64,000 nucleotides of DNA from the NCBI GenBank assembly GCA_963708675.1, contig CAVPTO010000003.1, positions 5,022,001 to 5,086,000 on the forward strand. Reading direction: 5' to 3'. This document shows, one piece after another, positions 8,546 to 18,109 of the stretch. Numbering within the stretch: the stretch's first letter is position 1; each line of letters begins with the position of its first letter. Under the pieces are notes generated by a model, which had not been told where the DNA came from, ran no database searches, and saw only the letters and a program-made list of their open reading frames with translations. The stretch comes from DATAXP01 sp963708675 (GTDB lineage Bacteria; Planctomycetota; Planctomycetia; Pirellulales; PNKZ01). Both the position numbers and the translations under genes were made by a program.

Positions 8546-9959
8546 TTAGCTCAAAATGTCGTGAATCACGCGGCCATGCACGTCGGTGAGACGAAAATCG
8601 CGGCCCGAATAGCGATACGTGAGCTTCTCGTGGTCGAGGCCCATCAGGTGCAAAATCGTTGCGTGCAGGTCGTGTACGTGTACGCGGTTCTCGACGGCGG
8701 CGAGGCCAAACTGGTCGGTTGCCCCGTAGCTCATGCCCCCTTTCACACCGCCGCCGGCAAGCCACGTGGTGAAGCCGAGATGGTTGTGATCGCGGCCTTT
8801 GGCGCCTTCGGAAGTCGGTGCACGGCCGAACTCGCCGCCCCACACGATGAGCGTTTCGTCGAACAGGCCTCGTTGCTTCAAGTCCTTGATGAGCGCGGCG
8901 ATGCCTTGGTCGCAGGCCTTGGCGAGTTTCGAATGGCCGTCTTCAATATTGTTGTGTCCCGTGTCCCAGGCGATGTCGTAACTATCGATCGAGTGCGACA
9001 ACTGCACGACACGCACACCGCGTTCGACCATGCGGCGAGCAAGCAGACATCCTTTGGCAAATTCGCTGTCGCCGTACATGTCGAGCGTCGCCTTCGTTTC
9101 ACCCGCGGTGTCGAAGGCATCGGGAACGGACGCCTGCATGCGGAACGCCATCTCCATTGCCGCGATACGCGCTTCGAGCGCGGGCTCGTGCCGCTCGCGG
9201 TCGGCGTGCAACCGGTTGAGTTGCCCGAGCAGGTCGACCTGCTGACGTTGCTGCTCCGCCGAGACGAAACCGTTTTGCAGGTCGCGCATCACCGACTCGG
9301 GCGTCATCTCGGCGACGTTCACATAGCAACCCGCGTACGCGCCGGGCAGAAAGCTGTTGCCCCAGTTGGCCATGCCGCCGCGCGGCTGCGCGAGGCGACA
9401 TCGAAACGAAGCCTGGCAGATTCTCGTTCTCGGTCCCCAGGCCGTAGACCAGCCACGATCCCATGCTGGGCCGGTTGGGCTGCAAGTGGCCGAGGTTCAT
9501 CATCAACATCGCGCCGGCATGTTCGGGAATGTCGGTGTGCATCGAGTTGATAAAGCAGATATCGTCGACGCACTCGCCGACGTGCGGGAAGATGTCGCTC
9601 ACCCACTTGCCGCACTCGCCGTACTGCTTGAAGCCGAAAGGGCCCGGGAACAGGCCATTCTTCGTTTTGCGGATCGATGGCTTGTCGACCTCGGCGGGAC
9701 GCTCGCCTTCGTGCTTCTTGATGTCGGGCTTGTAGTCGAACGTGTCGAGATGCGAGGGCCCGCCGGGCATGAAGAGTTGGATGATGTGCTTCGCCTTGGG
9801 GGCGAAGTGCGGCGTGCGCGGCGACAGCGGCGAATTGTTCGTGGCCGCCGGGGCGGTATCGGCGAGCAACGACGCGAGCCCCAGGCTACCGAAGCCGGCG
9901 CCGATGCGTGAGAGGGCGTCGCGGCGTGAGAGGGGCATTGTGGGGTCGCGGTGGAACAT
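8546..9959 (-). pseudogene. DUF1501 Tat-exported protein, frameshifted
   Basis: Two overlapping frames together make one DUF1501 protein. The first (from ATG 9959, with GGAG 7 nt upstream) carries a Tat signal SRRDALSRIG and the DUF1501 opening HFAPKAKHIIQLFMPGGPSH, up to LPGFVSMSPR. The second continues at GGMANWGNSFLPGAYAG and ends in FRLTDVHGRVIHDILS. The switch lies near 9373-9390 and needs one extra base (or loss of two). DUF1501 proteins have an alkaline-phosphatase/sulfatase-like fold; their chemistry is unknown. It follows the DUF1549/DUF1553 haem gene as in the other units. Either a recent pseudogene or an assembly indel in a GC-rich GCGCGGCGG run. Confidence 0.85.
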
Positions 9960-9996
9960 GGTCATTCTCCGATTTCGACCCACAGGGTCGTTCAGA

Positions 9997-10018
9997 CCCA
10001 GGGCCGGCAGGCCCTGGG
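9997..10018. repeat. GC hairpin between two co-oriented genes
   Basis: Perfect 9-bp stem (CCCAGGGCC / GGCCCTGGG) with a GGCA loop, in the 70-nt gap between the DUF1549/1553 stop and the DUF1501 start. The same design, 9-bp GC stem and a 3-4-nt GCA-type loop, occurs at 22978-22998. No T-run follows, so it is more likely a repeat or mRNA-processing hairpin than an intrinsic terminator. Confidence 0.6.
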
Positions 10019-10029
10019 CTTCGAGGCCA

Positions 10030-12369
10030 TCATTTTAAGTACATCAATTCCGTCGCACTTAACAACACCTGGGCATACTGCTGCCACGGCGTTAACTGTC
10101 CGTCGGTCGTCGCGTGCTTGAGGAACTGCTTCCCCAAACTCGCCTCCTCGGGGGTCACCGCTCGCGAGTAAAGCAGCATGTACGCCAACTTGATGCGACG
10201 GTCGGGCTTCTTCTCGGCCTTTTCCAAACGCTCGGCCAACTTCTTCGCACGCTCGGACATAAACCTGCTGTTCATCAGAAACAACGACTGCTGCGGCACC
10301 ACGCTCGACGTGCGGCCTTCGCTGGTGGCGCGCGGCGCGGGGAAGTCGAACAGCCGCAAGAACGTGTCGTTGGCAAAGCGGTCGCCGTTGCGGCTGACGG
10401 CGGCGTACAGCGTGCGACGCGTGCTCTTCGTGATGTCGTCGATCGACGCTCCGCCGAGTTTCTCGTCGAGTTCGCCCGTCGACATCAGCACCGCGTCGCG
10501 CCAAGCTTCGACATCCAACCGCCGCGGGTTCATACGCCACAGCAGCTTGTTATCACCGTCGATCGTCTGAGCGTGTTCGTCGGCATCACTGGCCTGTTGA
10601 TAGGTTGCCGAAGTGACGATCGCACGGTGCAGACGCTTGAGCGACCAACGGAAGTCGCCGTCTTCGCTGCCGACGAACTTCGACGCCAGCCAATCGAGCA
10701 GTTCGGGATGCGACGGTTTCTCGCCCAACATGCCGAAGTTGCTCGTCGTGATCACGAAGGCCTGGCCGAAGTGGTGCTGCCACACGCGATTGACGATGAC
10801 GCGCGATGTGAGCGGGTTCGTCGGATCGACGATGGCGTCGGCCAAGTCGATGCGTCCGCTGCCGTGCATAAAGCGCGGGGGGTTCTCGCCAGCGACGATC
10901 CGCAAGAACCGCCGCGGCGCGATTTCACCGGGCTTGAGCAGATTGCCGCGAATCGCCAGCGGCATGTCGGCACTGCCCGCGTCGGTTACTGCATGAATAA
11001 ACGGATACTTTTTCGGGGCGTTGTCGTTGAGTTGCTTGAGCTCGTTCTTGATCTCTTCGACGCGGCGGTTCTCGTCGTCCGTCAGGTCGCGGTTCTCGGT
11101 CCGCGTCGCGCTACGAACCTTTTGACTTTCTTTTTCGAGGCGAGCGACGGTGTCGATGTGCTCCTTGTAGGCCTTCACCACCTCGGGCGGCACGAGCGGC
11201 GTCTCGACGGCCTTGGTGTTATTGAACACGCCGGCCAGCGAGTAGTAATCGAGCTGCGGATACGGATCGAAGCGGTGATCGTGGCAGCGAGCACAACTGA
11301 CGGTCATGGCCATCAGCCCGCGCGTGACCGTGTCGACGCGATCGTCGAGCGTTTCGGCCTTCGCCTGGGCCAATGCCTCAGGGTCGCCGCCGTCGCCGAT
11401 GTACGTTGGACCGAGCGTCAAAAAGCCCGTCGCGACGGCGTGTTCTTTCGACACGAGATCGCCAGCGAGTTGCAGCCGCACGAATTCGTTGTACGGCATG
11501 TCGCGATTCAGGGCATCGACGACCCAATCGCGATACCGCCAGGCGTTGGGCAAGCCCTCGTTCTTGTTGTCGAGGAACCCGCCGTAGCCGTCGCTGTAAC
11601 GCGCCACGTCGAGCCAGTAGCGTCCCCAGCGCTCGCCGTAATGCGGCGAGGCGAGCAGTTCCTCGACGAGATCTTCCACGGCCGCTTGCGAGTTCGCACG
11701 CGATCGTTTGACGAACGCCCCGACTTGTTCCGGCGAAGGCGGCAGGCCGAGCAGGTCGAAATAGATGCGACGCACGAGCACACGCGGCTCGGCAGGTTGC
11801 GAAGGCTTGAGGCCGGCGGCTTCGAGCTTCGCGAGCACGAACTGGTCGATGTCGCCTTGCGGCCACGCGCGGTCACGCACCTGCGGCGGCTGCGGACGTT
11901 CGACGGGTTTCCAAGCCCAATGACTTTCGCGCAGTTGCGCCCAATCGTATTTGCGCGTCGTCTGCTTCGGCGCAGGCGAGGTCGATTCTTGAGGCCACGG
12001 CGCGCCGCGCTTCACCCAATCGACGAGGACCGCGATCTCGTCTTCACGCAGCTTGCCGTTTGGGGGCATCTCGAACGATTCCCATCGCACGGCATGAATG
12101 AGCCCGCTCTCGTCGGGCTTGCCGGGGACGATCACTTCGCCGGAGTCGCCGCCGGTGAGCAGCGCGTCGCGCGAGTCGAGCCGCAGGCCGCCTTTGATGA
12201 TTTTCGCATCAGCGCTGTGGCAACTGTAGCAATGCTCGGCCAGCAGCGGTCGCACCTTCGACTCGAAGAACTCAAGCGATTCTTCGGCGGCGACGCAGAC
12301 TGTCGGGGCCGTCGCGACCATCGCCACGAACCACCAAGCGACAACATGCAGACGCAGCATCCTCGACAT
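10030..12369 (-). CDS. Planctomycete cytochrome PSCyt1-DUF1549-DUF1553 protein
   Basis: A 779-aa exported protein. After the signal peptide (about 1-28) a PSCyt1 domain carries haem motif CYSCH (Cys47, Cys50, His51) and a distal FEMPP methionine motif. DUF1549 follows (QFVLAKLEAAGLKP, YGERWGRYWLDVARYSD) and includes a second CxxCH, SCARCHDHRFDPYPQ. A lysine/glutamate-rich coiled stretch (about 400-450) precedes DUF1553 (VNRVWQHHFGQAFV, PLAERL-type C terminus). All key motifs are intact. Gene order haem protein then DUF1501 repeats in two other places. A periplasmic redox or hydrolytic role in polymer breakdown is suspected for the family but unproven. Confidence 0.93.
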   Translation of the reverse strand: MSRMLRLHVVAWWFVAMVATAPTVCVAAEESLEFFESKVRPLLAEHCYSCHSADAKIIKGGLRLDSRDALLTGGDSGEVIVPGKPDESGLIHAVRWESFEMPPNGKLREDEIAVLVDWVKRGAPWPQESTSPAPKQTTRKYDWAQLRESHWAWKPVERPQPPQVRDRAWPQGDIDQFVLAKLEAAGLKPSQPAEPRVLVRRIYFDLLGLPPSPEQVGAFVKRSRANSQAAVEDLVEELLASPHYGERWGRYWLDVARYSDGYGGFLDNKNEGLPNAWRYRDWVVDALNRDMPYNEFVRLQLAGDLVSKEHAVATGFLTLGPTYIGDGGDPEALAQAKAETLDDRVDTVTRGLMAMTVSCARCHDHRFDPYPQLDYYSLAGVFNNTKAVETPLVPPEVVKAYKEHIDTVARLEKESQKVRSATRTENRDLTDDENRRVEEIKNELKQLNDNAPKKYPFIHAVTDAGSADMPLAIRGNLLKPGEIAPRRFLRIVAGENPPRFMHGSGRIDLADAIVDPTNPLTSRVIVNRVWQHHFGQAFVITTSNFGMLGEKPSHPELLDWLASKFVGSEDGDFRWSLKRLHRAIVTSATYQQASDADEHAQTIDGDNKLLWRMNPRRLDVEAWRDAVLMSTGELDEKLGGASIDDITKSTRRTLYAAVSRNGDRFANDTFLRLFDFPAPRATSEGRTSSVVPQQSLFLMNSRFMSERAKKLAERLEKAEKKPDRRIKLAYMLLYSRAVTPEEASLGKQFLKHATTDGQLTPWQQYAQVLLSATELMYLK

Positions 12370-12570
12370 CGTTCAAAACCCCTGATGTCAGCGTGCGAAT
12401 GGCCTTCCCGCGGTCGACAGGACGGCGTGGGCGGTTGCTACGGAAGGTTGAATGTACCAGGGCAGGCGGGAGCACCTAGTTTAGGGCAAAGCGGTCGTCG
12501 CTTGCAATGTTTTTTGGTGGTCGCGACGGGCTCCGCGGAAACCGGCTATCGGGGTTTATGTTGTCATCGA

Positions 12571-12672
12571 ACCGGGTGAGGGGTTGGGGCGAGTACAAGC
12601 TTCATTACCCCTCACCCCGGCTCTCTCCCGCAAGGGGAGAGGGAGTAACTGCGTCGTCGCTCGATGAGTAAC
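12571..12672. repeat. Palindromic CCCTCACCC/CTCTCCC element, partial copy
   Basis: This 102-bp stretch is about 86% identical to 21053-21153 in the same orientation. It contains the inward pair GGGTGAGGGG / CCCCTCACCCC and the outer palindrome CTCTCCCGCAAGGGGAGAG, followed by a conserved tail ending TCGATGAGTAAC. It fills much of the 12370-12707 gap, which has no gene. Compared with 21012-21153 it lacks the left outer palindrome. Confidence 0.8.
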
Positions 12673-12707
12673 GTGAAGATCAGTAAACATCCGCCGCCGC
12701 TGCTCCG

Positions 12708-14105
12708 TTACTGCCGCACGAGCCGGTAGCGGTGCGGCTTCGGCTGGGCGGTGGTGTACATCTGATCGAGCAGCTTCGTGGCCGAGGCTTCGAGCGACGC
12801 GATTTGCCCGTCAAAGTCCGCCAATTCCTTCTCGAGCCGGGCAACTTCCGCCTGCACCTTTTTATCGTCGGGCTTCTGCTCGAGCTGCTGCTGGGCGCGG
12901 CCGAGGAGCTTCTTGCTCCGCCACAACATGCGCAGTGGGAGAACCGCTTCCTGGTTTCGCTGCTGGTTGAGCTTGGCGACCGCCGCCGCCTGTTCGACTG
13001 CCGGCAGCGTCGTCTTGCCTTGCAACTCGACCGTGTCCTCAAGATCTTGCGACGAGAAGACACCGATCGGCTGATCGTCGACGAGTAGTTGATACTTGCC
13101 GGGCTTGAGGCCATGCACTTCGATCGCGTCGCGGCTCAGGCGGTGGCCGAAGTGCGCGAGGTCGTAACCTTCCTTCGCGTCGTCGGGCAGAATCCACGGC
13201 AGGCTGTCGGCAAGGAACGTGAACTCCAGGCCGTCGCTCGTGAATTTCGCGTCGCTGACCTTGCCGCCTTGCGCAAGGACCTTGGCGTCGCCGTCGTCAT
13301 CGCGCGAGAGGCTGAGCGTCGCCACGCGTGTCGGCAGGCCGAGGTCGGCGATCAACGCGCCGGCCATCACCGCCTGGCCACCGGCGCCGGGGTGTACGGC
13401 ATCGGCGATGAGCGTGAACGTCGGATCCTTCTTGCGCGTCGCGAGTGTCAGGTTGTTGAGCGGACCATACATGTCGGCGAAGCCGTAGCCGTTTTCGACC
13501 GCCACTTCGCGCAGCCACGCGCCGTAATAGGCAAGCGTCGAGTTGTAGTACTCGGCCCTCACGGGATCGAACTTTGCCGGACGCGCACGGGCGGCACGAG
13601 CATCGTACATCGTCGGCGTGATAAGAATCGGTGTGGCGCCGATCGCGACGATCTTGTCGATGAGCGTGCGCATGCCGCTGCGATACGCCTCGAACACCGT
13701 CGGGTCGTATGGCTGATACGAGCCGTCGTTCATGCCGAGCAGCACGGTCACGTACTTCGGCTTGTAAGCGGCGACGTCGCGATCGAAGCGTGCCAGCGCG
13801 TCGGCAGCCTTGTCGCCACCGACGCCGGAGTTGTGGAACTTCAATTGCGTGCGCGGCAACCGCGTGACGAGATAGTCCTCGACGTACTGCGTGTACAGGC
13901 ATTGCTGCGTGATGCTGTCGCCGAGGAAGACGACCATGTCGCCGGTGGAGAGCGTGGGCTTGGCGAGAGGCGATTTGGGTTCGTCGGCGCAAGCGGCGGT
14001 TAACGCTAACACCGCGAAGAGGCAAGCCGCGGCGACGCCTATCAGCGATGGATCGCACCATTTGAGGAAGTTGGATGTGGCGCACGGTTTGCTCTTGCTC
14101 GGCAT
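12708..14105 (-). CDS. Secreted SGNH/GDSL hydrolase with C-terminal coiled coil
   Basis: A 465-aa protein. Membrane/signal segment at about 20-40, then SGNH blocks: FLGDSITQQ (Ser64), SGVGGDKA, LGMNDGS (Asn126) and the catalytic DAVHPG. Family members are esterases acting on carbohydrate O-acetyl groups or lipids. Beyond the hydrolase (after about 260) come a beta-rich region and a Gln/Glu/Lys-rich coiled coil (about 380-455, LNQQRNQE, ARLEKELADFDGQIASLEAS). ATG 14105 was chosen because GAGGA lies 8 nt upstream; 17 further in-frame codons exist upstream. Divergent from the DUF1328 gene. Confidence 0.9.
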   Translation of the reverse strand: MPSKSKPCATSNFLKWCDPSLIGVAAACLFAVLALTAACADEPKSPLAKPTLSTGDMVVFLGDSITQQCLYTQYVEDYLVTRLPRTQLKFHNSGVGGDKAADALARFDRDVAAYKPKYVTVLLGMNDGSYQPYDPTVFEAYRSGMRTLIDKIVAIGATPILITPTMYDARAARARPAKFDPVRAEYYNSTLAYYGAWLREVAVENGYGFADMYGPLNNLTLATRKKDPTFTLIADAVHPGAGGQAVMAGALIADLGLPTRVATLSLSRDDDGDAKVLAQGGKVSDAKFTSDGLEFTFLADSLPWILPDDAKEGYDLAHFGHRLSRDAIEVHGLKPGKYQLLVDDQPIGVFSSQDLEDTVELQGKTTLPAVEQAAAVAKLNQQRNQEAVLPLRMLWRSKKLLGRAQQQLEQKPDDKKVQAEVARLEKELADFDGQIASLEASATKLLDQMYTTAQPKPHRYRLVRQ

Positions 14106-14186
14106 TGTTACTTTCCTCATCGGTTGAATCACAGTTTTTACCCTCGCAGGGACCATTTTGCTCGCTCGACGAGCAGGAGACGAGCC

Positions 14187-14351
14187 ATGTTACGCTGGGC
14201 GTTGATTTTTCTTTTGGTAGCGTTGGTGGCCAGCGCGTTCGGAATGTACGGATTAGAAGGGGCTGCCATGGAAGCGGCACGAATTCTGTTCTTTGTGTTC
14301 TTGGTGCTGTTGGTCGTTTCGTTCGTTACGGCGAGACGAATCTCGGTATAA
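14187..14351 (+). CDS. DUF1328 small membrane protein
   Basis: A 54-aa protein of the DUF1328 (YtjA) family: MLRWALIFLLVALVASAFGM followed by a second hydrophobic helix (ARILFFVFLVLLVVSFVTA). Two transmembrane helices are joined by a short Gly/Glu loop. The start at 14187 has a strong GGAGA site 6 nt upstream; this rules out the longer frame beginning at 14124. Function unknown; members are often stress-linked in other bacteria. Confidence 0.93.
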   Translation: MLRWALIFLLVALVASAFGMYGLEGAAMEAARILFFVFLVLLVVSFVTARRISV

Positions 14352-14386
14352 GTCGGCTGGCCTTTAACTGGCCGGCAACTCACACG

Positions 14387-14420
14387 AAGGCAGCGTCCGA
14401 ACGGGCGCTGCCTTTACTTT
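14387..14420 (+). terminator. Rho-independent terminator after DUF1328 gene
   Basis: Stem AAGGCAGCG (14387-14395) pairs perfectly with CGCTGCCTT (14406-14414) across a 10-nt loop and is followed by TACTTTT. It ends just before the stop of the convergent DUF1501 gene. Confidence 0.65.
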
Positions 14421-14425
14421 TGCGC

Positions 14426-15766
14426 TTACGCCAAAATCGCTTTGTGGACGACACCTGCCGTGTCGGTCAGGCGAAAGTCGCGACCCGCGAAGCGAAACGT
14501 CAGCGCTTCGTGATCGAGCCCGAGCAGATGCAAGATGGTCGCGTGCAGGTCGTGCGTCGGCATGACGCCATCGACGGCGTTCTCGCCAAGCTCGTCGGTC
14601 GCGCCGTAGCGCAGGCCCCCTTTCACGCCGCCGCCGGCCATCCACATCGAGTATCCGCGATTGGCGTGGCCGCGGCCGTTGCTGTCTCCTTTGTCGTCGC
14701 GTGACGATCGACCGAACTCGCCGCCCCACACGATGAGCGTGTCGTCCAACATGCCGCGCTGCTTGAGGTCGGCAATCAGCCCCGCGATGGGCTTGTCGAT
14801 CGACGTGCAATTGCGCGTGATGTTCTCGCGCAGGCCGTTGTGGTGGTCCCAGCCCGGACTCGTCAACTGGATGAATCGCACGCCTTTCTCGGCCAGCCGA
14901 CGCGCCATGAGACACTGCGTGCCGAAGCGGCTCGTTTCGTCATCGTCGATGCCGTAGAGCTTGTCGATCTCCGGCGGCTCGTTCGATAGGTCGAGCGACG
15001 CGGGCACCGAGGTTTGCATCTTATACGCCAGCTCGTACGAAGCGATCAGGCCTTCCAACTCGCTTTGATGCGGCATGTCGTCCAACATCCTGCGATTCTG
15101 CCGATCGACAAACGCGAGTTGTCGCTGCTGTTCGGCATCCGACAGACGACGATTGGAGATATTGGGAATCGAGCCTTGGCCCGAACCGAGCCGCGTCCCC
15201 TGATAACTTGCCGGGAGAAACGCCGAGCCGTAGTTCGCGGCCCCGCCGAGGTCGGTGATCGGATTGATCGTCACGAAGCCGGGCAGGTCTTCGGCGATGC
15301 TACCGAGTCCGTAAGTCACCCAGGCCCCGAGCGACGGACGCACGAAAGTCTCGTTGCCGGTGTGCAGCGCGACGGTCGCCTGCTGATGCCCCGCGTTTTC
15401 CGTCTTCATGCCGTTGAGCAGGCACAAGTCGTCGGCGTGCTTGGCCAGATGCGGAAAGACCTCGGACATCATGAGCCCGCTCGTGCCCGCAGGCTTGAAA
15501 CCCACGACGGAGCCAAGCAGTTGATGATGGCCCCCTTTGCCGACGCGCGCGAGTTCGGGTTTCCAGTCGAACGTCTCCAAATGGCTCGGGCCGCCGGCCA
15601 TGAACAGAAAGATCACGCGCTTCGCACGCGCTTTGAAGTCCGGCTGTTTCGCGGCGAGTGGCCCGCGATAGCGCGTCTCTTCGGCGTGCAGCGCCTGCAG
15701 CGCGAGCCAAGGGAATCCCGCCGCCGCCGTTTGCAGCAGTTGTCGTCGATTGAATCTCGCGTTCAT
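14426..15766 (-). CDS. DUF1501 Tat-exported protein
   Basis: A 446-aa intact DUF1501 protein. The Tat signal is FNRRQLLQTAAAGFPWLALQ at the N terminus, followed by RAKRVIFLFMAGGPSHLETF and the metal-site-like VWGGEFGRSSRDD plus HDLHATILHLLGLDH. ATG 15766 was chosen because the Tat motif begins six residues later; the open frame before it has no homology. It lies 37 nt downstream of its DUF1549/1553 partner. It shows what the frameshifted copy at 8546-9959 should look like. Sulfatase-like fold, unknown reaction. Confidence 0.93.
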   Translation of the reverse strand: MNARFNRRQLLQTAAAGFPWLALQALHAEETRYRGPLAAKQPDFKARAKRVIFLFMAGGPSHLETFDWKPELARVGKGGHHQLLGSVVGFKPAGTSGLMMSEVFPHLAKHADDLCLLNGMKTENAGHQQATVALHTGNETFVRPSLGAWVTYGLGSIAEDLPGFVTINPITDLGGAANYGSAFLPASYQGTRLGSGQGSIPNISNRRLSDAEQQRQLAFVDRQNRRMLDDMPHQSELEGLIASYELAYKMQTSVPASLDLSNEPPEIDKLYGIDDDETSRFGTQCLMARRLAEKGVRFIQLTSPGWDHHNGLRENITRNCTSIDKPIAGLIADLKQRGMLDDTLIVWGGEFGRSSRDDKGDSNGRGHANRGYSMWMAGGGVKGGLRYGATDELGENAVDGVMPTHDLHATILHLLGLDHEALTFRFAGRDFRLTDTAGVVHKAILA

Positions 15767-15803
15767 GGTTCGCCTTTTCTCTGCGTGCTCATCTTCAGCG
15801 CGT

Positions 15804-17861
15804 TCATCGCACGTACCGAAACTCCGCCGTCGCAAACAGCGCCTGCACCAGCGTCTGCCAACGCTCCAGCGGCTCGCCCGACACGTCGGCCAGCAACGCC
15901 TTCGCGTCGACAATCTCATCGCTTGCCGGCGAGCGGCCGAACATGCGTCGATAGATCCAGGTGATGCGTCGATCGTCGTCGGTGGTTTGCGAAGGCGTCG
16001 ATTGCGAGAGCGTCAACTCCGCGGCCTCGCGCGCACAACTCTCGACGAAACGATCGTTCATGAAGAACAACGCCTGCGGCGCGACGGTCGTCACGTCGCG
16101 CCGGCCAGAAATCTGACATGGATCGGGGAAATCGAACGTGCTGAAACTCTCGGGCAGCCCGGCACGTAGCACCGGCAGATACACGGTGCGGCAGGCATCG
16201 TCGATGTCCAACAAGCTGGCCGTGCGAGACTTGCTCGTCTTGCCGCCGATACCCGAAACCTGAATCCCCTCGGGCCGATCGAGTGACAATCCACCGGCGG
16301 CATGCAGCAGACTATCACGCAGTGGCTCCCATTCGAGACGCCGCAGGTTCGCTCGCCAATAAAGCTGGTTGGCGGCGTCCTTCTCGCGAGCATCGTTCTT
16401 AGCGGTATCTGTTTTAGCGGTGTCGCTCGACAGTCGATACGTGCGACTCAGCACGATGCGACGCACGAGCCGCTTGATCGACCAACCTTCGGCCATGAAT
16501 CGCGACGCGAGATGATCGAGCAGTTCGGGATGCGTCGGCTGCTCGCCCGAAATGCCGAACTCGTCGGGAGTGGGCACGATGCCCGTTCCGAACAGATGCA
16601 ACCACACGCGATTGACGGCCACGCGAGCCGTGAGCGGATTCGTCGGCGATGCGATCCATTTCGCAAGCTGTAGCCGACCACTCGTCCCCGGCGGCACGCG
16701 AGGCATCGGCGGCAAACCGGCGATGTGCAAGTCGCCGCGTGGCGGTGTTTCGGCCGGGTCGTAAGGATCGCCTTTGATGCGGATCGCGCAGTCGGCAATC
16801 TCACCGTCGGTCACCCCCATCGCCAGGTTCGGATCGGTCGTGAAGCGGATCGTTCGCTCGCCGTTGCGCCAACGCGTTTGATAATCGTCCATCGAGTGCG
16901 TGCCGTCGACAAGCGTCGGCGTGGCCGCCCTTCCCTGCTTCGCGATCGGCAGCGTCACCAGCAGTTCGTGATCGACGTAACCGTTGCCTTGCCCGCGATA
17001 GCCGACGCCGGGCAGCATCCGCGTGCTGTTGAAAACTCCGGCCAGCGCGTAGTAATCGCGCATCGTGATCGGATCGTACTTGTGATCGTGACAGCGCGCA
17101 CAACTCACGGTGAGGCCGAGCATCGCGCGGGTCGTGACGTCGATCTGGTCGTCGACGCAATCGAGTTCGAACTGCGCTTCGCTCAAGCCTTGCAGGTCGT
17201 GCGTGCCCAAGGCGAGGAAGCCGGTCGCGGTGAGATTCGACCGCCGTTCGTCGACGGTGCGGGCGGTAAGTAGATCGCCGGCGAGTTGCGCCGTCACGAA
17301 CTTGTCGTACGACAGATCACTGTTGAGCGCGTCGATGACCCAATCGCGGTAACGCCACGCGTAGGTGAACGGCGGATTCCACGTGCGTCCGACACTGTCG
17401 GCATAACGCACCACGTCGAGCCAGTGCCTCGCCCAACGCTCGCCGAACCGTGGCGACGCGAGATAAGCATCGACCACTTTCGCTAGCGCCGCATCGTCGT
17501 CGTCCTTATCGGCAACGAAAGCGTCGAGATCTTCCTCGCTCGGCGGAAGGCCCGTGAGGTCGAACGCCACGCGACGCAGCAGCGTTGGCCGAGGCGCATC
17601 GCTGTTGGGTTTGATGTCCGCAGCGTCGAGCTTCGCGAGAACGAAGCGATCGAGATCGTCGCGCGGCCACGCGGGGTCGGCGACGGTGGGCGGCTTGGGC
17701 TTCGTCAGCGGTCGAAACGACCACGGACGCGCGATCGGCCCTTTGGCTCCGGCGGCGTGCGCAATGCGATGATCGCTCGGATGAGAAACGACGACGATTG
17801 CGATCGCCACCGCAATGGCGAGCAAACTCGTCACGACGCCGCCTGAATGCGTTCGCAACAT
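15804..17861 (-). CDS. DUF1549-DUF1553 protein lacking the PSCyt1 domain
   Basis: A 685-aa protein with an N-terminal membrane segment (about 11-27), DUF1549 (FVLAKLDAADIKP, ERWARHWLDVVRYADSVG) with the haem motif SCARCHDHKYDPI, and DUF1553 (VNRVWLHLFGTGIVPTPDEF). Unlike the copies at 10030-12369 and 52942-56096 there is no N-terminal PSCyt1 cytochrome domain, so only one CxxCH is present. First gene of a two-gene unit with the DUF1501 gene. Confidence 0.92.
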   Translation of the reverse strand: MLRTHSGGVVTSLLAIAVAIAIVVVSHPSDHRIAHAAGAKGPIARPWSFRPLTKPKPPTVADPAWPRDDLDRFVLAKLDAADIKPNSDAPRPTLLRRVAFDLTGLPPSEEDLDAFVADKDDDDAALAKVVDAYLASPRFGERWARHWLDVVRYADSVGRTWNPPFTYAWRYRDWVIDALNSDLSYDKFVTAQLAGDLLTARTVDERRSNLTATGFLALGTHDLQGLSEAQFELDCVDDQIDVTTRAMLGLTVSCARCHDHKYDPITMRDYYALAGVFNSTRMLPGVGYRGQGNGYVDHELLVTLPIAKQGRAATPTLVDGTHSMDDYQTRWRNGERTIRFTTDPNLAMGVTDGEIADCAIRIKGDPYDPAETPPRGDLHIAGLPPMPRVPPGTSGRLQLAKWIASPTNPLTARVAVNRVWLHLFGTGIVPTPDEFGISGEQPTHPELLDHLASRFMAEGWSIKRLVRRIVLSRTYRLSSDTAKTDTAKNDAREKDAANQLYWRANLRRLEWEPLRDSLLHAAGGLSLDRPEGIQVSGIGGKTSKSRTASLLDIDDACRTVYLPVLRAGLPESFSTFDFPDPCQISGRRDVTTVAPQALFFMNDRFVESCAREAAELTLSQSTPSQTTDDDRRITWIYRRMFGRSPASDEIVDAKALLADVSGEPLERWQTLVQALFATAEFRYVR

Positions 17862-17999
17862 CGAAGAAGTGCCTCGATAACGTCGCGTCTAGCCGTGTTC
17901 CGGGGCGGCCCAGAAGCGACGCGCCTATCCTAACCGACGCCGCGGCCTTGTCCTACTTTTTTAGACGGGTGGTCGCGGCGTTATATTCACCTCCGCCAT

Positions 18000-18057
18000 C
18001 ACCGCTTGCGGTTTCGCGCGTTTCGATCGAACTACGAGCGCGAAACCGCAAGCGGTG
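18000..18057. repeat. Perfect 20-bp inverted repeat
   Basis: Arms CACCGCTTGCGGTTTCGCGC (18000-18019) and its exact complement (18038-18057) enclose an 18-nt loop. It lies 52 nt beyond the stop of the methyltransferase gene, in the otherwise empty 17862-18109 gap. No T-run; likely a dispersed palindromic repeat that may also stabilise the mRNA 3' end. Confidence 0.75.
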
Positions 18058-18109
18058 GCGCGACCTCGCACGCGGGATAAGGCCGTTCTTCGACTACAAC
18101 GAACCCGCG

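Noticed and set aside
9997..10018. Intrinsic terminator between DUF1549/1553 and DUF1501
   Set aside because: The hairpin has no T-run, and the same hairpin class occurs away from gene ends; read-through to the partner gene is expected.
10114..12579. 821-codon open frame on the plus strand
   Set aside because: It lies opposite the intact PSCyt1-DUF1549-DUF1553 gene, has no domain motifs and an Arg/His/Val-rich composition typical of antisense frames in GC-rich DNA.
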